A stretch of 29,027 nt of DNA from Actinomycetes bacterium (GTDB lineage: Bacteria > Actinomycetota > Actinomycetes > Actinomycetales > Dermatophilaceae), in NCBI GenBank assembly GCA_023451855.1, contig JAEXXY010000226.1:1-29027 (forward strand), given 5' to 3'. Below are positions 23,467-29,027 of the stretch, piece after piece; within the stretch, counting starts at the first letter, position 1; each line of letters begins with the position of its first letter. A program made the position numbers and the translations under genes. The notes under the pieces are model-generated. The model did no database searches. It had not been told where the DNA came from and worked only from the letters and a program-made list of their open reading frames with translations.

Positions 23467-24483
23467 TCATAGCAAGTCCAGCGCCGGGTTGTGGTCCGGT
23501 CGCACCGGCTCGCGAACCGGCCCGGGCGGGGTGCCGTCGCCGAACGGTGTGCCACCGAGCGCCTCGCGCCCGTGCGGGCTCGCCCAGTCCTCGAGGGCCG
23601 GGCCGAGGGGCACGATCCCTGTGGGGTTCACGTCGCGGTGCACGACGTAGTAGTGCCGCTTGATGTGCGCGAAGTCGACGGTGTCGCCGAAGCCGGGTGT
23701 CTGGAACAGGTCACGGGCGTACGCCCAGAGGACCGGCATCTCGGAGAGCTTGTTGCGGTTGCACTTGAAGTGCCCGTGGTACACCGGGTCGAACCGCACC
23801 AGCGTGGTAAAGAGGCGAACGTCGGCCTCGGTCAGGTGGTCCCCGACGAGGTAGCGCCGCGTCGACAGGCGCTCCTCGAGCAGGTCGAGGTGCTGCCACA
23901 GCCGGCGGTAGGCCTTGTCGTAGGCCTCCTGCGTGCCGGCGAAGCCGCAGCGGTACACCCCGTTGTTGACGAAGCGGTAGATCGGTTCGCTCACCGCCTC
24001 GATCTCGTCGGCCAGGGCGTCGGGGTAGAGGTCCGGCGCGCCCTCGCGGTGCAGGTCGCGCCACTGGGTCTCGAGGTCGACGGTGATCTGCTTGAAGTCG
24101 TTCGTCACGACCTGCCCGGTCGGCACGTCGACGATCGCGGGCACCGTGATGCCGCGCGGGTACTCGGGATCCCGCCTGAGGTACGCGTCCTGGATGCGCG
24201 GGATGCGCAGCACGGGGTCGAGGCCACCGGGGTCGAGGTTGAAGGTCCAGCTGCGGCTGTCGTGGGTCGGCCCGCAGATCCCCATCGACAGGGCGTCCTC
24301 GAGCCCGAGGAGCCGGCGCACGATGATCGCGCGGTTGGCCCACGGGCAGGCGCGCGAGACGACGAGCCGGTAGCGACCGGCTTCGACCGGCCAGCCGTCA
24401 CGCCCGTCACGGGTGATGCGTGTCGTGATGTAGTTCGTGTCGCGCTTGAAGCTCTTCTCGACGTACGTGCCGGGTTCGCTCAT
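23467..24483 (-). CDS. Glutathionyl-hydroquinone reductase-like (Xi-class GST) protein
   Basis: Thiol-dependent reductase of the YqjG/ECM4 family, which in glutathione users reduces glutathionyl-hydroquinones. The 338-residue product starts at the ATG at 24483 (SEPGTYVEKSFKRDTNYITTRI after Met). The catalytic-cysteine motif is SRACPWANRAIIVRRLLGLE, followed by TVPAIVDVPTGQVVTNDF and a helical C-terminal domain with YLVGDHLTEADVRLFTTLVRFDPVYHGHFKCN, the family signature. Actinobacteria mostly use mycothiol, so the natural thiol partner is uncertain. It is convergent with the hydrolase and divergent from the GNAT-like gene. Confidence 0.93.
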   Translation of the reverse strand: MSEPGTYVEKSFKRDTNYITTRITRDGRDGWPVEAGRYRLVVSRACPWANRAIIVRRLLGLEDALSMGICGPTHDSRSWTFNLDPGGLDPVLRIPRIQDAYLRRDPEYPRGITVPAIVDVPTGQVVTNDFKQITVDLETQWRDLHREGAPDLYPDALADEIEAVSEPIYRFVNNGVYRCGFAGTQEAYDKAYRRLWQHLDLLEERLSTRRYLVGDHLTEADVRLFTTLVRFDPVYHGHFKCNRNKLSEMPVLWAYARDLFQTPGFGDTVDFAHIKRHYYVVHRDVNPTGIVPLGPALEDWASPHGREALGGTPFGDGTPPGPVREPVRPDHNPALDLL

Positions 24484-24577
24484 GCCCCACACCCTAGGTG
24501 CGTCGACGCGTGGCACCGTGACGCACTCCCGCGCGTCCGGCGGGCACGACGCGTCGCGGTCGGGTCAGAATGGGGCC

Positions 24578-25255
24578 ATGCCCGGAACGAGGACGCGTGA
24601 GCTGCTCCCGCTCACGCCCGAGCGCGCCCGGGACCTCGTCGGTCCGTGCGCGCCGTGCACGTTCTGGCAGACCGTCCCCCACAACGGGCACGGCCGGCCG
24701 GCCGACCCCATCGACCTCCTCGGCGACTGGGTCGAGCAGGTCACGGCCGACTGGGGGCCTCCCGGACGCGTCGCCTACGTCGACGGGCTCGCGGTCGGGC
24801 ACGTCATCGTGGCCCCGGCCCGGCACGTACCCCGCCTCGCCGCCTTCCCGACCTCGCCCGCGGACCCGGCGACGCTCATGCTCGTCACCATGATGACGGC
24901 CGATCCCCGGGGCGCGGTCGACAGCGTCCTTCGCGGCGGCAAGGCGCTGCGCAAGACCCTCGTGCAGGCGGCGGCGAAGGAAGCCCTGAACCACCGGGCG
25001 CGCTCCCTCGACGTCGTCGCGGCGCGACCCCTGGCCGTGCACCGGCACACCTGCGTGCTCGAGGCGCACCTGCTCGAGGAGGCCGGCTTCCGCGTCGAGC
25101 GGGACCACCCGACCTACCCGCGGCTGCGCATCGACCTGCGCACCCTCGTGACGATCCGAGACGAGGCGGCCGAGGCGGTGCGCCGAGCGCTCGCCAAGGT
25201 GCCCGGGGTACGCCCGGTGCCCGAGACGCACCCGAACGGCTCGAGCCACGCCTGA
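24578..25255 (+). CDS. Conserved GNAT-superfamily-like protein (Rv3916c type)
   Basis: 225-residue protein starting at the ATG at 24578. The N-terminal PCAPCTFWQTV cysteine pair and RVAYVDGLAVGHVIVAPARHVPR strand pattern match, from memory, a conserved actinobacterial family beside cwlM that is annotated as GNAT acetyltransferase. The C-terminal LLEEAGFRVERDHPTYPRLRIDLR fits a GNAT end. No substrate can be assigned. Its stop and the cwlM stop lie in one palindrome (TGACGCGTCA), so the convergent genes are separated by only four bases. Normally it sits between cwlM and parB. Confidence 0.72.
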   Translation: MPGTRTRELLPLTPERARDLVGPCAPCTFWQTVPHNGHGRPADPIDLLGDWVEQVTADWGPPGRVAYVDGLAVGHVIVAPARHVPRLAAFPTSPADPATLMLVTMMTADPRGAVDSVLRGGKALRKTLVQAAAKEALNHRARSLDVVAARPLAVHRHTCVLEAHLLEEAGFRVERDHPTYPRLRIDLRTLVTIRDEAAEAVRRALAKVPGVRPVPETHPNGSSHA

Positions 25256-25263
25256 CGCGTCAG
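25252..25263. repeat. Palindrome CTGACGCGTCAG containing two opposing stop codons
   Basis: The TGA is the stop of the GNAT-like gene and the TCA is the stop of cwlM on the other strand. The same 12-mer is at 8385-8396 near two convergent stops. Confidence 0.6.
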
Positions 25264-26480
25264 GTGCCGGTGCGCGGCGGGGAGGCCGCCGACCCGACCT
25301 GCTGGCGACGCATCGCCTCGAGGTGGCGGCGCAGGTCGTCGAGACGCAGCACGCCGGTACGGGTGGTGTCGGCCTCGCCGAAGTACATCCGCTGGAGCGC
25401 GACGACGACGGCCTCCGCGATGGCATCGAGCGTGCGCGCGTCGGACAGGGCCCTCGCGTCGCCCTCGTTGTCGAGGTAGCCGAAGTCGAGGCGCACGGCC
25501 GGCATCCGCGTGCGGCGCAGCAACGACCACGTGCGGGCGTGGGTGCGGCAGTCGGTGAGACCGGTGCGGGCCACGATCTCGCGCAGCAGCAGGTCGGCGA
25601 AGTGCTCACCGGTGGTCGACCAGCCGGCGCCGTCGGCGTGACCGTAGAAGAACGTGGCGACGCCGTGGGCCGAGCCGGTGGCGCTGTGGTCGGCGTGCAG
25701 CGACAGGACGAGATCGGCGTCGCAGGAGTTGGCGAACGCGGCGCGCTCCTCGTCGGTGCCGGCGTCGGTGGCCGCAGTGCGGGTGAACACGACGCTGACG
25801 CCGTGCGCCGAGAGGCGACCCTCGATGCGCCGGGCGAGGTCGAGGGCCACCTGCGCCTCGATGATGCCGCCGTGTCCGGTGGCACCGGCGTCGCGACCAC
25901 CGTGACCGGGGTCGAGGACGATGGTGCGCCCACTGAGGGAGAACCCGCTGCGGCGGATGTGCTCGCGCTCGCGCAGGGCGTTCGCGGAACCGCCGACGAC
26001 CGAGCGTCGCAGGCCGGCGAAGGCCCGCATCGTCTCGGGGCCAACGACCCCGTCGGGCACGAGCCCGACCGCGGCCTGGAACGCCCGCACGGCGGCGTCG
26101 GTGTCTGGGCCGTGGAGGCCGTCGACCTTGCCGGCGGTGAACCCGAGCTCGGCGAGCCGGGCCTGCAGCGCCACGACGTCGTCGCCCTCGAGGAAGTGCT
26201 CGGGCAGGTAGCGCAGGACGCGGTCGCCGAGGCCCCACCGGGCACCGTCGAGCGCCGCGAACGTCGAGGACCCGACGATGCCGTCGACGAGCAGGCCGCG
26301 CCGCTGCTGGAAGGACTTGACCGCCTTCTCGATGCTCTCGTCATAGATCGGGTCGCCGAACCGGTCGACGTGGCCGGCGCCCCCGGGCAGGTCGCCGGTG
26401 ACCACGAGCCGCTCGCACACGGCGGCGACGGCGGGACCGGAGTCACCGCGTCGGAGCACGACGGACGGGAGGGGGGTCAT
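25260..26480 (-). CDS. cwlM: N-acetylmuramoyl-L-alanine amidase-fold protein CwlM
   Basis: CwlM belongs to the amidase_3 fold; in mycobacteria it acts mainly as a phosphorylated regulator of peptidoglycan precursor synthesis (MurA). The 406-residue product starts at the ATG at 26480 with GAAGGAG upstream. Two peptidoglycan-binding repeats (KSFQQRRGLLVDGIVG and VRAFQAAVGLVPDGVVG) precede the amidase domain. Zinc-ligand positions look intact: His193 in DPGHGG, Glu208 in GIIEAQ and His262 in LSLHADHS. The usual catalytic Glu before GF is replaced by Asp332 in VRLDFGYLDN, so hydrolysis may be weak or lost. No signal peptide is visible, fitting a cytoplasmic role. It follows trxA after 161 bp. Confidence 0.92.
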   Translation of the reverse strand: MTPLPSVVLRRGDSGPAVAAVCERLVVTGDLPGGAGHVDRFGDPIYDESIEKAVKSFQQRRGLLVDGIVGSSTFAALDGARWGLGDRVLRYLPEHFLEGDDVVALQARLAELGFTAGKVDGLHGPDTDAAVRAFQAAVGLVPDGVVGPETMRAFAGLRRSVVGGSANALREREHIRRSGFSLSGRTIVLDPGHGGRDAGATGHGGIIEAQVALDLARRIEGRLSAHGVSVVFTRTAATDAGTDEERAAFANSCDADLVLSLHADHSATGSAHGVATFFYGHADGAGWSTTGEHFADLLLREIVARTGLTDCRTHARTWSLLRRTRMPAVRLDFGYLDNEGDARALSDARTLDAIAEAVVVALQRMYFGEADTTRTGVLRLDDLRRHLEAMRRQQVGSAASPPRTGT

Positions 26481-26597
26481 GACGGCTCCTTCCGGTGGAG
26501 GAGGCCCGAGCACGGGACGCTGAGGGAATCGCGGGCGGTCGGGGTGAGGTGGCCTGGAGGGCACGTGTCTCGACCCAAGGGCAGCGTAGTACGCGAA

Positions 26598-26627
26598 GGG
26601 GGTGGGGCCACACGGCCGACCACCCCC
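26598..26627 (-). terminator. Hairpin between trxA and cwlM
   Basis: GGGGGTGG (26598-26605) pairs with CCACCCCC (26620-26627), with a further GGCC/GGCC inner stem. It is 15 bp downstream of the trxA stop and no long T-run follows. It is a likely terminator or attenuator for trxBA transcripts before cwlM. Confidence 0.6.
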
Positions 26628-26641
26628 GACAACGTACCCGA

Positions 26642-26965
26642 TCAGGCGATGAACTCCTCGAGCTCACGCAGCAGCTTCGGCTTCGGGTGCGCCCCGACGA
26701 TGGTCTTGACGACCTCACCCTTGACGTAGACGTTGAGCGTCGGGATCGACACGACGCCGTAACGGGCCGCGGTGTCGACGTTCGCGTCGGTGTCGAGCTT
26801 GACGATCTCGATCTTGTCGCCGTACTGCTCGTTGATCTCCTCGAGGATCGGAGCCACCTTGCGGCACGGACCGCACCACGTCGCCCAGAAGTCGACGAGC
26901 ACGGGCTTCTCGCTCATGAGGACGTCGTCGGCGAAGGTGGCGTCGGTCGTGTTCTTCAGTGCCAT
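26642..26965 (-). CDS. trxA: Thioredoxin
   Basis: Small cytoplasmic dithiol protein that keeps cysteines reduced; it is recycled by TrxB. The 107-residue product starts at the ATG at 26965 (ALKNTTDATFADDVLMSEKP after Met) with GAAGGA upstream. The active site is VLVDFWATWCGPCRKVAP, and the cis-Pro loop is VVSIPTLNVYVKGE. Length is normal. It follows trxB by 67 bp on the same strand, so the two are likely an operon. Confidence 0.98.
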   Translation of the reverse strand: MALKNTTDATFADDVLMSEKPVLVDFWATWCGPCRKVAPILEEINEQYGDKIEIVKLDTDANVDTAARYGVVSIPTLNVYVKGEVVKTIVGAHPKPKLLRELEEFIA

Positions 26966-27032
26966 GGAGATTCCTTCTCGGGTGCGGGGGTGGCGAGGTG
27001 GTGGAGCGCTGGGTCTGGCAGGGGCGGCCGGG

Positions 27033-28076
27033 TCAGGCGTCGGCGCCGACGGTGGTGCGCGGGTCGGGGATGGCGCCGGAGTCGGTGTCGTCGATGGCCG
27101 CGGCCTCCGCAGCGGCCTCGGCGGACGAGGAGGTGTCCTCGAGCGCGGTGAGGTAGTGCTCGGCGTCGAGCGCGGCCGCGCAGCCGGAGCCGGCCGCGGT
27201 GATGGCCTGCCGGTACGTGTGGTCGACGAGGTCGCCCGAGGCGAAGACGCCGGGCAGGTTGGTGCGCGTGGACCGGCCCTGGACGAGCACGTAGCCGGCG
27301 TCGTCGGTGTCGACGACACCCTTGACGAGCTCGTTGCGGGGGTCGTGGCCGATGGCCACGAAGAGACCGGTGACCGGCAGCTCGCGGGTCTCGCCGGTGA
27401 CGGTGTCGCGCAGCGTGACGCCGGACAGCCTGTCCTCGCCGTGGATCTCGGCGACCTCGGAGTTCCACGCGAAGCGGATCTTGTCGTTGGCGAAGGCGCG
27501 GTCGGCCATGATCTTGCTCGCACGCAGCACGTCGCGGCGGTGGATGATCGTGACGGTCCGGGCGAACTTCGTCAGGAAGGTGGCCTCCTCGATGGCGGAG
27601 TCACCTCCACCGACGACCGCGACGTCCTGGTCGCGGAAGAAGAAGCCGTCGCAGGTGGCACACCAGGAGACGCCGTGGCCCGACAGCTCCTTCTCGCGGG
27701 GCAGGCCGAGCTCGCGGTAGGCCGAGCCCATCGACAGGATGACGGCCTTGGCACGGTGCACGTTGCCCTCGCCGTCGGTGACGGTCTTGATGTCACCGGT
27801 GAGGTCGACGGCGGTGACGTCGTCGGTGACGAGCTCGGCGCCGAACCGCTCCGCCTGGGCGCGCATGTTGTCCATGAGGTCAGGCCCCATGATGCCGTCG
27901 CGGAAACCGGGGAAGTTCTCGACCTCGGTGGTGTTCATGAGCGCGCCACCCGCGGTGACGGCGCCCTCGAAGACGAGGGGGGCCAGGTTCGCCCGCGCGG
28001 CGTAGACGGCGGCTGTGTACCCGGCCGGGCCGGAGCCGATGATGATGACGTTGCGCACGTCGGACATGTCGGACAC
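27033..28076 (-). CDS. trxB: Thioredoxin-disulfide reductase
   Basis: FAD/NADPH enzyme that reduces thioredoxin. The 347-residue product is taken from the GTG at 28076, because GAGGAG ends eight bases upstream; the ATG at 28067 is too far from that site. FAD motif: VIIIGSGPAGYTAAVYAARA. Active site: SWCATCDGFFFRDQ. NADPH motif: VAVVGGGDSAIEEATFL. Second FAD motif: GVFASGDLVDHTYRQAITAAGSG. The last roughly 35 residues are a low-complexity Ala/Glu/Asp tail beyond the family. Upstream, a GGGAAC-N16-CGGTT sequence may be an ECF-sigma promoter. Confidence 0.97.
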   Translation of the reverse strand: MSDMSDVRNVIIIGSGPAGYTAAVYAARANLAPLVFEGAVTAGGALMNTTEVENFPGFRDGIMGPDLMDNMRAQAERFGAELVTDDVTAVDLTGDIKTVTDGEGNVHRAKAVILSMGSAYRELGLPREKELSGHGVSWCATCDGFFFRDQDVAVVGGGDSAIEEATFLTKFARTVTIIHRRDVLRASKIMADRAFANDKIRFAWNSEVAEIHGEDRLSGVTLRDTVTGETRELPVTGLFVAIGHDPRNELVKGVVDTDDAGYVLVQGRSTRTNLPGVFASGDLVDHTYRQAITAAGSGCAAALDAEHYLTALEDTSSSAEAAAEAAAIDDTDSGAIPDPRTTVGADA

Positions 28077-28196
28077 TGGGACTGCTCCTCGATGACGCTG
28101 GATGACACTCTCGCTGACACAGGTGGGGCGCTGGACGCCCGTCGTGTGCCCACGCGTCCGCGCGCCGGGTTCGGCGCCGCGGGACTCATGGGCCTC

Positions 28197-28223
28197 AACC
28201 GATCCTAGGCGGTCCTTGTTCCC
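28197..28223 (-). promoter_or_regulatory. Possible ECF-type promoter upstream of trxB
   Basis: On the minus strand GGGAAC (28218-28223) and CGGTT (28197-28201) are separated by 16 bp, resembling ECF-sigma promoters (GGAAC ... CGTT) with one weak position in the -10. The adjacent anti-sigma-like gene makes control of trxBA by a nearby ECF sigma factor plausible. Confidence 0.35.
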
Positions 28224-28246
28224 GCGCCTGCCAGCGCGCCGACGCG

Positions 28247-29027
28247 TCAGGGAACGGGCGTCTCGGGGTGCAGCACGCCGGGTGCCTGCGCCGAGCACGA
28301 GCGCTCGACCGCCCACACGTTGCTCGCGCCGTCGCGCGTCACGACGACGACCACGGCCGGACGCCCCTCGAACGTCGCGAGGTCGGCCGACACGGCGCTG
28401 GGGGCCGGCGTGGTGACGCCCAGGCCCTCGAGGCACGACGCGAGGCCGACGTCGGTGCCGATCGGGCCGATGCCGGGGGCCTCGGCGGCACCGGGACGCA
28501 GCGGGGCACCCGGGTGGTCGAGCAGGTCGCGCGCCTGGGCCCCCAGCGTGGCGGCCGCGTACGCCGTGCTGCCGAGCTGGATGTGGACCCCGGGACCACC
28601 AGGGGCGGGCGACCCCGACGTCGGCGCCGTGGCGGCTGAGGTCGACGACGTGAACCCGCCGCCGATGACGGCCGTACTGTTCGGACGCTTCGTCAGGTGC
28701 AGCGCCGACGCGCCCGCGGCGACCACGAGGGCGGCCGCGGCGACCGCGGCTGCGAGGTAGTACGGCCGGCGCCGCCGTGCCGGCCGGCGCATCTCGAGGA
28801 CCGTGGCGTGCTCGTCGTGGGGACCCGCCGACGCCGACGCGTCTGCCAGCGGGCCCCGGTCGACGCGGAGGCGGGACTCCTGCGCGAGAGCGGCCGCGAT
28901 GCGCTCGGCGACGGCGTCCGGCATCGGGCCGGGGTCGGGGTCGGGCGCCGCGAGCAGGGCACGGACGTGCTCGGTGCGCTCGTCGTGGTCAGCCTGGTCG
29001 GCGTCGACACCGTACGCGTCGAGCCCA
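28247..29027 (-). CDS. Anti-sigma-factor-like single-pass membrane protein, 5' end outside window
   Basis: The frame is open to the window edge, so the true start lies beyond 29027 or among weak in-window starts such as the ATG at 28924. The visible N-terminal part has VRALLAAPDPDPGPMPDAVAERI, typical of actinobacterial anti-sigma-type proteins, then a basic patch (RRPARRRRP), one membrane helix (YYLAAAVAAAALVVAAGASAL) and an extracytoplasmic Gly/Ala/Pro-rich domain with two cysteines (SCLEGLG, RSCSAQ). Its place upstream of trxB matches the anti-SigM gene position (sigM - anti-sigma - trxB - trxA) known from mycobacteria. Sigma partner and start codon are not in view. Confidence 0.7.
   Translation of the reverse strand, partial: GLDAYGVDADQADHDERTEHVRALLAAPDPDPGPMPDAVAERIAAALAQESRLRVDRGPLADASASAGPHDEHATVLEMRRPARRRRPYYLAAAVAAAALVVAAGASALHLTKRPNSTAVIGGGFTSSTSAATAPTSGSPAPGGPGVHIQLGSTAYAAATLGAQARDLLDHPGAPLRPGAAEAPGIGPIGTDVGLASCLEGLGVTTPAPSAVSADLATFEGRPAVVVVVTRDGASNVWAVERSCSAQAPGVLHPETPVP

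Noticed and set aside
18101..24483. The accessory block as a defence island or prophage
   Set aside because: No integrase, phage, restriction, toxin-antitoxin or known defence gene is present; the genes are ordinary metabolic and repair functions.

Overview
The window is a replication-origin region from a high-GC actinomycete. The gene order dnaA - oriC - dnaN - gnd - recF - dciA on one side, and rpmH - rnpA - yidD - yidC - jag - rsmG - parA - parB ... cwlM - trxA - trxB - anti-sigma on the other, is the classic actinobacterial origin neighbourhood, as recalled from Mycobacterium and Streptomyces. Very high GC, many GTG/TTG starts, an F420-type reductase-like protein and a CwlM-type protein fit Actinomycetota. 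A Micrococcales member, perhaps of the Intrasporangiaceae, is a guess and is not proven by the sequence.

Layout. Positions 1-5655 (minus strand) carry the 3'-truncated M4 protease, dciA, recF, gnd and dnaN. Positions 5656-6497 hold oriC, with about ten DnaA-box-like 9-mers between 5882 and 6280. Between oriC and dnaA (8412-10184, minus) lies a divergent TetR-regulator/NAD(P)-epimerase pair with two matching palindromic operators. Positions 10185-10734 separate dnaA from rpmH and hold two perfect DnaA boxes and a good rpmH promoter. Positions 10735-18039 (plus) run rpmH, rnpA, yidD, yidC, jag, rsmG, parA and parB, with seven perfect parS sites (GTTTCACGTGAAAC). One lies between jag and rsmG, one inside the parA coding sequence, and five in an 840-bp parA-parB gap.

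Positions 18101-24483 are a mosaic of accessory genes: a GtrII-like membrane glycosyltransferase, a Nei-type DNA glycosylase, a deazaflavin-dependent reductase-like protein, a DUF1905 protein, a metallophosphoesterase, a remnant small ORF, an alpha/beta hydrolase and a Xi-class GST. They sit between parB and the conserved GNAT-like gene, cwlM, trxA, trxB and a partial anti-sigma gene (24578-29027).

The core genes cover replication initiation and the sliding clamp (dnaA, dnaN, recF, dciA), origin segregation (parA, parB, parS), ribosome and RNase P biogenesis (rpmH, rnpA, rsmG), membrane-protein insertion (yidC, yidD), RNA binding (jag), cell-wall control (cwlM) and thiol redox (trxA, trxB). 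The points most worth a second look are: the dense parS cluster and an unusually long acidic ParA N-terminus that carries a parS site and DnaA boxes; a histone-H1-like Lys/Ala tail on 6-phosphogluconate dehydrogenase; a protealysin-like M4 protease where gyrB is expected; genes inserted next to oriC; and a collapsed DUF4287-like ORF translationally coupled to a hydrolase. I did not find a clear new defence or mobile system.
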